A DNA stretch of 19,375 nt from CAZCDS01 sp964497585 (GTDB lineage Bacteria; Desulfobacterota; Desulfomonilia; Desulfomonilales; Desulfomonilaceae): contig CAZCDS010000093.1 of NCBI GenBank assembly GCA_964497585.1, positions 1 to 19,375 of the forward strand. Direction: 5' to 3'. Of the stretch, positions 1 to 7,172 are shown in pieces; within the stretch, counting starts at the first letter, position 1, and every line of letters starts with the position of its first letter. Under the pieces are notes generated by a model. It worked only from the letters and a program-made list of their open reading frames with translations. It ran no database searches and had not been told where the DNA came from. The position numbers were made by a program, and so were the translations under genes.

Positions 1-43
1 GTCCTGGCCTCGTTCGCTTAGGACTCAGTCTCATCGCGCAGCA

Positions 44-1240
44 CTATAGAAACCCAACTCGAGGCTTCAATTCCACCGGAGGCAGTCTCATGTTCCTCTC
101 GCCTTGGGACAGAGTAAGAGGACCGAGAATCAGGTCCTGCCATCCTACCTTCCTGAGCTGGAGGAAAAAGGGTCCATCCAGGGGAAGGTTTCTCAGTACC
201 AGCCGGCCATCTTCATTCGTCTTTCCTACGCCGCGTGCTTTCCCCTTGTGCCGCAGATAGACTTGCACGGACGCTGGTGTTGTCACCAGGGTCATGGTTG
301 GCTTTCTTGGATGTAGGAACGAGAGAGGCATTGCCCCCTCGACCCGTCCTTCCCACTGGGGATGCTGAACGCCGCTCGTCTCGTCCTTCGTGTTTTCGTA
401 GACAAAATCGTATGCTTCCTTGAGAGTTACGACACCGTCTCGGTTAAAGTCCGCGTCGCTCTTGAGCCCTCTAATCAAGTAATGCGTGAAAATACTATTT
501 CCTAGGGCGGGCTTTTCCAGAGATAACTCGTCCGGCCGGCAGGAGGTAATGACCACACGTCCAGAAGACTCTTTGAACTCGCGGAGGAGATTGCTCAAGG
601 GTGGTTGAACGCTCTTCGTTCCGCTTAGCTCGAAACCCCCCGCGTGGCACGTATCGGCTATGACCACAACTCTCTTTGAGTCGAGTCTTTTGAGGAACCT
701 CATACGGGTCATGTTAACCGCAGTCGCTTCCAGAAATTCAGGATCTGCATCGTACGTTACGAGAAAATATTCCCCCGGAAAATCGGGGGGCGTTGATCCA
801 TGACCGCTGAAAAAGAGGACCACCGTATCATTCTTTCCAGCCCGCCGGAGCTTGTGGAAGAGGTGTTTCTTGACCTCCACTGTCGTGGCCCTTTCGTTCA
901 GCAGGAGCGTAAGATGAATCTTTGAAAAAAGCCTGTCTTGTGTTTTCAGGAAGGCGGCAAATGCCTCGGCGTCTTTATCCGAGACTTCCAGACCGGGCAC
1001 CTTGGCATTCTTGTATCTCGATACTCCGACCACCAAGGCGTACAGATCACCGAGCGCTGGTTCCACCGGAGTCACGGATTCCAGATCGGCGTTGCCGCTT
1101 GGAGACTCGTCCTCACGGGACGCGGCGGACGAAGAGGGCACCGCGAAAACGACTGAAACGAGCACGAGAAGAAGCATTACCGAGTAGCCGAGACCTGCTC
1201 CAGTGTTGTCCAACCCCGCGCGCACGATGATTCTGGTCAT
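44..1240 (-). CDS. Secreted caspase-like (peptidase C14) protein with C-terminal PEGA-like domain
   Basis: This is a 398-residue predicted exported cysteine protease of the caspase/metacaspase-like C14 fold. The N-terminus (about residues 1-40) is a signal peptide with a long hydrophobic stretch ending near SSSAAS. The caspase domain spans about residues 67-310. Catalytic His147 lies in FFSGHGS and catalytic Cys198 in IADTCHAGG. A later ITSCRPDE...E segment resembles the substrate-pocket loop. Residues 264-275 (DFNRDGVVTLKE) form a textbook EF-hand calcium loop. The last 80 or so residues (TPASVQVYL... to the end) resemble a PEGA-type beta domain, less certainly. An in-frame ATG 33 bases upstream exists, but the strong AGGGGAGG site favours the start used here. 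It is the last gene of the minus-strand caspase cluster and a close paralog of the upstream caspase-Sel1 gene. The substrate is unknown; caspase-like proteins of bacteria usually cut after Arg/Lys or Asp. Confidence 0.9.
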   Translation of the reverse strand: MTRIIVRAGLDNTGAGLGYSVMLLLVLVSVVFAVPSSSAASREDESPSGNADLESVTPVEPALGDLYALVVGVSRYKNAKVPGLEVSDKDAEAFAAFLKTQDRLFSKIHLTLLLNERATTVEVKKHLFHKLRRAGKNDTVVLFFSGHGSTPPDFPGEYFLVTYDADPEFLEATAVNMTRMRFLKRLDSKRVVVIADTCHAGGFELSGTKSVQPPLSNLLREFKESSGRVVITSCRPDELSLEKPALGNSIFTHYLIRGLKSDADFNRDGVVTLKEAYDFVYENTKDETSGVQHPQWEGRVEGAMPLSFLHPRKPTMTLVTTPASVQVYLRHKGKARGVGKTNEDGRLVLRNLPLDGPFFLQLRKVGWQDLILGPLTLSQGERNMRLPPVELKPRVGFL

Positions 1241-1245
1241 CAGAA

Positions 1246-1253
1246 CCTCCCCT
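1246..1253 (-). promoter_or_regulatory. Shine-Dalgarno site fixing the start of the caspase-PEGA gene
   Basis: AGGGGAGG lies five bases before the ATG at 1240. It rules in the downstream of two in-frame ATGs, which also gives a cleaner signal peptide. Confidence 0.8.
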
Positions 1254-1500
1254 AGAAGGCTGATCTGTCCCAAGGCTAGAGCTACCGTTTAGGTGTTGCA
1301 CGCATGAGCGAATCGGTTACGCCGAGAATGAGAAACGAGTCGCACGGGAGGACCCGGCCTGCCAGAAGATCAATCTGCCGAATTCCCTCCGGTTTTTTCA
1401 AAAACGCTCCTGTGTGCTCCTTTGCCTCAAGTCGTCTCGAGTCCGCCAGAGTGGCTATCTCGGCCGCGCGGATTGATACCCGGAATCCATTAATCTGTAA

Positions 1501-3240
1501 TCACTTCGATAAAAGGTCAAGTGATTCGTCTTTGGGAAGCGTGTCGACGAACAACTTTCTCTCTGATCTGCTCAGGGTTTTCAATAATCGCTCGTATTCT
1601 TTTTTTGAGCGTCGCTCTCTGGCAGCCTCTCGTTCCTTCCAACCTCTGCACACACCTCGCATAAAGCTTCGTGATATCGAACTGTCCATATCCCACGTTC
1701 GGCAACAGCGGTCTCGGATCCTATTGAAGTAATCTCCGAGATCAGCTCCCAGGCGATAGAGACGGCACAACTCACTTTTAGCGTAGCCGGTGTACATCGC
1801 TTTATCAGCAGCTATGCACCATTTTGCCGCTTGGGCCAAGTCCCTGGGAACGCCTACACCGTTCAAATACATTCGTCCCAGTTGCAGCATCGGACCCGGA
1901 CCCGCGTCTCCTTGAGCAACAAAGAGCTTGAGTTTGTCCGCCTCATGTTTCGCGTCAAGCTCTTCATATCTGGCTTTTGACCGTAGATGACCTAACTTAG
2001 CGGCTCTTGCATAATAGCTGAGTGCCTTAACAACGTTTCGCTGTATTGACTCCCGGCCGTATTCATAGATCCGCCCCAATCGAAAGAGTGCCTCACTGTT
2101 GCCGTCATCACCCGCCGAAGTGTAATAGCCGACGGCGCGGGTGAGGTTCCGCTCTGCCCCTCTGCCTTCCTCATACATCTTGCCCAGATCAAACGCCGCC
2201 TGAACACTCCCTCCCCTCACAAGGTTTTCTAGCCTCTCCACTTCACCTTGCCTGACCGACGCCCGTTGCGTGATTTCAGACGGCGGCGCACTCGGAGCCA
2301 CCATTGCCAGGGGGAACTCCCACCTCGAATCGCCTTCTCGGATGTCGGGTTTGACTTGAGGGCTCTGGTAACCTTTTGAGTCCTCCTTGGTCCGGTTGTA
2401 CACGTAGTTGAAGACTTCTTTCAGAGTGACAATCCCATCGTTGGGATCATGGTCGGCCTCTCCCATGAGCCCGTGAATGAGGTGATAGGTGAAAACGCTG
2501 TTTCCGAATTCCTCCTTCTCCGTGGAGATCTGGTCTGCCCTCGAAGAGGTAATGAGGACTTTCCCTGGGGACTTCTCGAAAAGCTCGTTGAACCTTTGAA
2601 AGGACGGAGGCAAAGATTTCGCGCCTTTTGTACGCATCTGCATGGCGCCCGCGTGGCAAGCGTCGACAAAGACGGCCACGTGTTGAGAATCGAGTTTCTC
2701 AAGGAACCACTGACGGTTCATGTGGATAGCCTGGGTTGCCAGGTAGTCTGGGTCGGAATCGTGAGTCAGGAAGAAGAACTCACCGGGGTTCTTGGAATCG
2801 TCGGACCCGTGTCCGCTCAAGAATATGATCACCGTGTCGTCTCGCTTGGCCTCAGGCAGCCAGTAATAGAGCTTCTTCTTGACTTCGGCATACGTGGCGT
2901 TCTCATTGGTTAGAAGTCTGATGTGGCCCCGGCGGAAGAGGTCTCTCTGTGTGTTGAGAAACCTGGCGAAATCTCGCGCATCCTTGTCTGAGACGGTCAG
3001 GGCCGGTATCTTGTTACTGCAGTACCTCGAAAGTCCGACGATCACAGCGTAGAGATCGCCCCCTTGACCGGCCAACATGGCCGTCGAATAGGCCTGACCA
3101 AAGCCCTTACTGCGGGCGCCCCAGTCATAGGATAGGGACTCGGCACAGAGCGGACGCCCCATAAAAAAAGTGAGAGCCAGTGCTGACAACAGTAGACAGC
3201 TCCACGCTTCCGCTCCCTTCCCTCCGCTGCTCGTCTTCAT
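1501..3240 (-). CDS. Secreted caspase-like protein fused to Sel1-type repeats
   Basis: This is a 579-residue predicted exported protein. Residues 1-35 form a signal peptide (hydrophobic LLLSALALTFF, cleavage near PLCAES). A caspase/C14 domain follows at about 62-306, with catalytic His144 in IFLSGHGSD and Cys195 in FVDACHAGA. A DHDPNDGIVTLKE loop resembles an EF-hand but carries one extra residue. Residues about 344-419 and 443-500 hold Sel1-type TPR units, recognisable from repeated A...LG.MY..G.G...N...A..YY. patterns. Sel1 repeats are protein-interaction scaffolds, so they may position the protease on a partner. The C-terminal 70 residues are basic and charged (KEREAARERRSKKEYERLLK) with no recognised fold. 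The start was chosen at GAGGG plus 7 bases, 29 codons inside the longest frame. The caspase part is a close paralog of the next gene downstream, which points to a tandem duplication followed by different C-terminal fusions. Confidence 0.9.
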   Translation of the reverse strand: MKTSSGGKGAEAWSCLLLSALALTFFMGRPLCAESLSYDWGARSKGFGQAYSTAMLAGQGGDLYAVIVGLSRYCSNKIPALTVSDKDARDFARFLNTQRDLFRRGHIRLLTNENATYAEVKKKLYYWLPEAKRDDTVIIFLSGHGSDDSKNPGEFFFLTHDSDPDYLATQAIHMNRQWFLEKLDSQHVAVFVDACHAGAMQMRTKGAKSLPPSFQRFNELFEKSPGKVLITSSRADQISTEKEEFGNSVFTYHLIHGLMGEADHDPNDGIVTLKEVFNYVYNRTKEDSKGYQSPQVKPDIREGDSRWEFPLAMVAPSAPPSEITQRASVRQGEVERLENLVRGGSVQAAFDLGKMYEEGRGAERNLTRAVGYYTSAGDDGNSEALFRLGRIYEYGRESIQRNVVKALSYYARAAKLGHLRSKARYEELDAKHEADKLKLFVAQGDAGPGPMLQLGRMYLNGVGVPRDLAQAAKWCIAADKAMYTGYAKSELCRLYRLGADLGDYFNRIRDRCCRTWDMDSSISRSFMRGVCRGWKEREAARERRSKKEYERLLKTLSRSERKLFVDTLPKDESLDLLSK

Positions 3241-3458
3241 GGATTTTCCCTCACGTTTCGCGAGCCTCGCTGGCCGATGCGGACTGGTCGTCGGCCATGG
3301 ATTCTCCAAACGGAAGTCGGCGGCCAATGCCCGGCCCGATCCCCACTATCCGTTTACTTACTGCGCTCTTGTTTAACGAAATTGGGAATCGAGCCTGGGA
3401 CGACCATCGGCTTAAGGCATTGGTGCCTGGATCGGGGTTTCCGAAACCCTGACGGCGG
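3241..3458. other. Intergenic gap, 218 bases, no gene seen
   Basis: This gap lies between the OmpA-like gene and the caspase-Sel1 gene. Apart from the ribosome binding site I see no clear promoter, terminator or small gene. Open frames on the plus strand here are unsupported. Confidence 0.5.
3248..3252 (-). promoter_or_regulatory. Shine-Dalgarno site fixing the start of the caspase-Sel1 gene
   Basis: GAGGG sits seven bases before the ATG at 3240. The longer in-frame start at 3327 has no such site and would bury the signal peptide behind 29 polar residues. Confidence 0.7.
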
Positions 3459-4436
3459 CTACTTCCTCACGGGCTTGAAACCGGGGAGGGGCCCACGTTC
3501 TTCCTTTGTCGGTAGACCCTTGCCTCCAGCCGGTTTGAAACCGGGCAGCATGCCTCCTGACCGAGGCTTGCTCTTTGCCCTTAAGCCCTTTACCTGGAAT
3601 GCCACCTCGTCCAGTTTGTCTGCCGCGGCTTTGAGGTAGCTTGCCTTCGTCTGATCTCCATCAGCTGCCGCTTTCTCGGCCTCTGCACGGTTCTCCTTGG
3701 CGGCTTTCTCCAGTTGTTCCAGAGTGTCCCAATCCACGTCGCCCGAGAGAGCCTCCCCGCCTCCTCCGGAGGGACCAGGGGAAACCCTACCGGAAGGACT
3801 CGTGGCTTGGCTGTACAGGGAGCCTCCCGATTCCCCACACGCGAGATGGTCCTTGTCCTTGGCCTGGTCGCAGCCGGCCGTGAGGATCACTACGCGCCTG
3901 TTCAGTTTTCTGTTCGCTTCGGATGTGTTGGGATGGGCGGGATCGATTTCTCCGAACCCACGGACTACGAGCCGATCAGCCTTGACTCCCTTTTCGATGA
4001 GCTTGTTATAGATTGCCCTGGCCCGCTCCCAGGAGAGGCGGCAGTTGTTCTCGTTCGTCCCGATGTCGCACGTATGGCCGTCAATATAGTACTTGTAATC
4101 CGGAAACTGCTCGTACCCGATCTTTATTCCCTCGGCGATCACCTCGAGGTTGTCCTCGTTCTCGGGAATGGGCCTGAGCACAGGGAGGCCGTACTCAAAG
4201 AGCAAGGCTTCCGAGGTGTTAAGTTCTCCACACTGCTTTGTGGTTTCGATGACGATATCCTTCACTCTCAAGCGCTTCGGCCGAAGACCTCCCTTGGGAA
4301 TGAGTTCAGGTCTCTCTGCCTTCCGCAGCTTCTTGATGTACTCCCCGTACGATTCTGCACAGGCGTCCTTGGCTGAAGGGAACCCGAGGATGCCGAGGAC
4401 TCCGATGGCAAGAGCCAATGCTATGAACTTCTTCAT
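3459..4436 (-). CDS. OmpA-family peptidoglycan-binding protein with charged helical tail
   Basis: This is a 325-residue predicted periplasmic or outer-membrane-associated protein. Residues 1-28 are a signal peptide (MKKFIALALAIGVLGILGF, cleavage near ACAES). Residues about 75-186 form an OmpA C-terminal domain. Its hallmarks are IDGHTCDIGTNENNCRLSWERARA, the GxGE-like FGEIDP, and NRKLNRRV, which includes the Arg expected to contact the diaminopimelate of peptidoglycan. Cys123 and Cys132 sit in the binding loop and could form a disulfide. A Gly/Ser/Pro linker (about 200-232) leads to an Ala/Glu/Lys-rich helix (236-288). The end carries two LPGFKP motifs (297-302 and 317-322). There is no transmembrane barrel, so it is a wall-binding adaptor rather than a porin. 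The start has GGGGAGGA nearby. Its place among the caspase genes suggests it anchors the system to the cell wall. Confidence 0.9.
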   Translation of the reverse strand: MKKFIALALAIGVLGILGFPSAKDACAESYGEYIKKLRKAERPELIPKGGLRPKRLRVKDIVIETTKQCGELNTSEALLFEYGLPVLRPIPENEDNLEVIAEGIKIGYEQFPDYKYYIDGHTCDIGTNENNCRLSWERARAIYNKLIEKGVKADRLVVRGFGEIDPAHPNTSEANRKLNRRVVILTAGCDQAKDKDHLACGESGGSLYSQATSPSGRVSPGPSGGGGEALSGDVDWDTLEQLEKAAKENRAEAEKAAADGDQTKASYLKAAADKLDEVAFQVKGLRAKSKPRSGGMLPGFKPAGGKGLPTKEERGPLPGFKPVRK

Positions 4437-4814
4437 GATGTGTCCTCCCCTCTCTGATTAAAACGATTCTCGGAGAGGGTTCCTCACCGTAGTACGAACG
4501 AGCGAGGCACCCCCTCGGCGTTATCTTTTCAGACCGTTCTCCGGTCCGTCTTTCGTTTTCGGATGGCTATCGATTCGATTGCAGCTCCTCTCAGACGGCT
4601 GGATTCGGCCCGTCTTTCAGCTCCATGAATGATTCACCCCTCGGGAAAGAAGCCGTATCTCCTCAAAATGTTTCGCTCCTGCAAACTTCAGCGTGCATCT
4701 TCGTAGGGATCGTCTCGCCAGCCTTTGAGACCCCTGCTTTCGGAGCCCGGTCTTTTCTCCAAAAAGCCGGTTTCCCGAAGCCTCACCATTCATCTCCTGA
4801 TTCCTCAACGCGGT
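4437..4814. other. Intergenic gap, 378 bases, with one small hairpin
   Basis: This gap lies between the DUF4384-caspase gene and the OmpA-like gene. Inverted repeat GACCG-5-CGGTC at 4532-4546 is followed on the plus strand by a pyrimidine-rich CGTCTTTCG run, so it could be a weak terminator, but no plus-strand gene precedes it. The short minus-strand frame at 4617-4808 has no ribosome binding site and looks non-coding. Confidence 0.4.
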
Positions 4815-6365
4815 TCAGAAGATAAAGAGGCCTGTGTAATGGTGCGGATCGGTGAGAGTCGGATGCTGGACATTTACAGCACTCCGGGGATTCTTCTTCA
4901 TGAACTGTCTCGTTTCCTCCTCCGTTCTCTGCTTAGCGTGCTTAAATGCGGCACTGAGGCTGGAAGCTCCAGCGTTGATGGCCAGCAGCAGATGGTACGT
5001 GAACAAACCGGATTTCCTCTTTTCATCTTCGTACGAGGACTCGTCATCCCTGCACGCGGCCATCACCGCCTCGTGATCGTTGCCGTAGTCCGTGGCAATC
5101 GATTTGGCCTTGAGCCGCCGTTCCTTGCCGGTTACAGGATCGGTGAAGGGCAGGTACTTGGAGACGAACCGCGATTTCTCCGCTCCTGTCGCCCGACCCT
5201 TGGCGATGGTTCCGCTATGGCAGGCGTCGGCCACGAGGATCTTCTTGCGCGCGGGGATCCTTTTCAGGAGCCTGTTGAAATCGTCGTCCTTCATCAGTAT
5301 CTTGCGTTCCAGCGCCTGAAGGTAGTTGCCCCGCGAACCGGTGTAATGCAATACAAAGCATTCGTCCTTACCGTCATTCTCATCGAGCGGCGCGGTATCG
5401 GGGATTGACGTGCCGTGTCCACTAAAGTAGATGATTGCGGAATCCTCGGGGCCCGTCTTTTCCGCCAGCCATTTCAAACCCTTCTCCACTGCGTCATAGC
5501 TGGCTTGTGATCTCAAGAGGAGTTTCACGTCCGAGCGCTTGACCCTCAGTTTGGATTTGAGCGCCTCCGCGAAACTCTTGGCGTCCTGATCGGAATACCG
5601 GAGACCCTCAGTCGGAACCCCAATTGCAAGTACCACCTTCTTCCCGGTCAACCCGCCGGTGGGAGACGAGGATACCCCATCAGAAATCGTAGATGCGGAA
5701 TCGCGAGTTGTGGACTCGTCAGGTGAATCCTGGGAGCTGGGTTTCGGCACGGAACGGGAATCTTCCGGAGAGCCAATACAGAGATTGACCTGCGCGGTTC
5801 CCCAGGAGAAATCGGACTTGGAGGGTTCCGTATTCTCCCTGAAGACGACGCTGAGGTCCTTGGCTTTCAGCTTCAGCTCTTTGAAGCCGCTCTTTCCAAG
5901 GGCCCTGAAGTCATCCTCATTGAGAATCTTCCCAGATTCCGACGTCGCGTATGCCACGACCCGCTCGGTGCCGCGCGGACCCGCGATACGATACTTGAAG
6001 GTGTCGCCTGAACCGGGAAACTGCTTGCGGGTATTGGCCCGGACGAAATTGTCTTGGCCTGACTGATCGTTGGGCCACAGCCGGATGATCCTTCCCGAGG
6101 TGCCCTCATCCATGAGGGTCAGATAACAGTCCTGATCCGCCTCGAACGAGATGGTAACATAGTCGCCAGGCTGAACGTCTTCCTTGTCAACGGAAAGCGT
6201 GACATGGATGTTCTTGCCATGGTCACCGTTGGTCGGCAGGAGAGCTATGTCCTTCCAGGATCCGATCGATCCACACTCCGACGCGATGACGAAACTGCCG
6301 CACCAAATCGTCAGCAGATGAATAGCCGCGAGGAGCATCAGATTTCTTTTCCAGTGCGTTGTCAT
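4815..6365 (-). CDS. Secreted DUF4384-caspase fusion protein
   Basis: This is a 516-residue predicted exported protein. The signal peptide is LMLLAAIHLLTIWCGSFVIA, preceded by a basic WKRN. Residues about 52-144 form a DUF4384 domain, seen in PGDYVTISFEADQDCYLTL, DEGTSGRIIRLWPN and a GPRGTERVVAYAT segment. A Ser/Asp/Pro-rich linker (about 202-240) joins it to a caspase/C14 domain (242-504). Catalytic His317 is in IYFSGHGTS and Cys382 in VADACHSGT. An AACRDDESSYEDE segment resembles the substrate-pocket region. This caspase domain differs clearly from the two downstream and lacks their EF-hand loop. DUF4384 recurs in the stand-alone gene at 10272-10886, which shares the GTSG...L.PN core, so the two may interact or compete. 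The start is set by GGAGT six bases upstream, dropping 21 residues from the longest frame. Confidence 0.9.
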   Translation of the reverse strand: MTTHWKRNLMLLAAIHLLTIWCGSFVIASECGSIGSWKDIALLPTNGDHGKNIHVTLSVDKEDVQPGDYVTISFEADQDCYLTLMDEGTSGRIIRLWPNDQSGQDNFVRANTRKQFPGSGDTFKYRIAGPRGTERVVAYATSESGKILNEDDFRALGKSGFKELKLKAKDLSVVFRENTEPSKSDFSWGTAQVNLCIGSPEDSRSVPKPSSQDSPDESTTRDSASTISDGVSSSPTGGLTGKKVVLAIGVPTEGLRYSDQDAKSFAEALKSKLRVKRSDVKLLLRSQASYDAVEKGLKWLAEKTGPEDSAIIYFSGHGTSIPDTAPLDENDGKDECFVLHYTGSRGNYLQALERKILMKDDDFNRLLKRIPARKKILVADACHSGTIAKGRATGAEKSRFVSKYLPFTDPVTGKERRLKAKSIATDYGNDHEAVMAACRDDESSYEDEKRKSGLFTYHLLLAINAGASSLSAAFKHAKQRTEEETRQFMKKNPRSAVNVQHPTLTDPHHYTGLFIF

Positions 6366-6371
6366 GAGTTC

Positions 6372-6376
6372 ACTCC
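6372..6376 (-). promoter_or_regulatory. Shine-Dalgarno site of the DUF4384-caspase gene
   Basis: GGAGT lies six bases before the ATG at 6365. It is moderate in strength but better than anything before the longer start at 6428. Confidence 0.55.
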
Positions 6377-6381
6377 ATACA

Positions 6382-6410
6382 AGTATCTGCCGGCAATGAT
6401 GTTCGATCAA
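6382..6410 (-). promoter_or_regulatory. Possible sigma70-type promoter of the DUF4384-caspase gene
   Basis: TTGATC (6405-6410) and GATACT (6382-6387) are separated by 17 bases on the minus strand. Each matches consensus at four of six positions. The implied leader would be very short. It is a weak call from pattern only. Confidence 0.25.
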
Positions 6411-7172
6411 CGTTCCATTCCTGGTCAATGGTTTCGCACGGCACGCGGTCTCTATTCAGAGGTCCAATGCTGTTGGTTCGTTTCACCGTTTTGCCCCGAC
6501 GGATGACTCGCTTTTGAGATCAGCGTCTTGCCTGCTCCTACCTGCTCTGGTAGCCTACACAACCGGTCGAGAAACAGGTGGCGTTCCACCACGATCAGTC
6601 CCTCTTCCTATGCGGCGGCGTTTGAGGTTGCTTCTTCAGGTTGGCGGCAGTTGTGTGGCATGTCTTCCCGCAACCCCAACCGACAGATCGATTCTGAATC
6701 CGAACCCGTTTTACCTACCGCAATCCAACCAAATAATGGCTCGAAAAATGATCCAGACGATTTCGGCCCAAGAGCCTTTTGGTCCCAACCGGTTCTTTGA
6801 CCACGCCTTTGGCCATCTATCATCTTGACCTGTGGACACTTCGGACACTGTCAAAAAGAACTCCTCCTGACGTAGGAATGGATCGCAGCTCTCGTTTCAC
6901 CAAGTCATCCAAAATGACTAATCGTTGTCCGGCATCATAGGCACGGCTTCCGTGAAAGTTCCCTATCTCCGCCTCACGGTCCGGCAATTGGTTCATCTTC
7001 GTATCTAACTTGGTTCCGGGCTATTGTTTGATCCTCGGAGGCTCCTGTTCTCAAGCTATCGCTTGATTTTAGTGCCCATCATTTTTCTGAATGTTTGGCC
7101 ATAATGATTCGCACTGTAGGTGCGGGATCCAAGTTCACAGCTGATTCTATCCTACCGAAGACGCGTTTCCCT
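6411..7172. other. Long intergenic gap, no gene seen, with minor repeats
   Basis: The region between the ankyrin gene and the DUF4384-caspase gene is about 800 bases, counting the promoter and leader described separately. No frame has a ribosome binding site or recognisable protein. Two structures stand out. A short direct repeat (GGACACTTCGGACACT, near 6834-6849) recalls ends of some IS3-type elements. A perfect TCAAGC-TATC-GCTTGA hairpin at 7051-7066 is followed by TTTT on the plus strand. The stretch may be the scar of a lost gene or insertion. Confidence 0.4.
7051..7070 (+). terminator. Hairpin plus short T-run, possible weak terminator
   Basis: A perfect 6-bp stem TCAAGC/GCTTGA with loop TATC is followed by TTTT on the plus strand. 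The neighbouring genes are on the minus strand, where no T-run follows the stem. If functional it would stop antisense transcription toward the ankyrin gene. Confidence 0.25.

Noticed and set aside
1304..1732. 142-codon open frame on the plus strand
   Set aside because: Partly intergenic and partly antisense to the caspase-Sel1 gene; Ser/Arg-rich, no domain and no good ribosome binding site.
3714..4376. 220-codon open frame on the plus strand
   Set aside because: Antisense to the OmpA-like gene; composition follows the complement of that gene.
4725..5408. 227-codon open frame on the plus strand
   Set aside because: Antisense to the DUF4384-caspase gene, no ribosome binding site or known motif.
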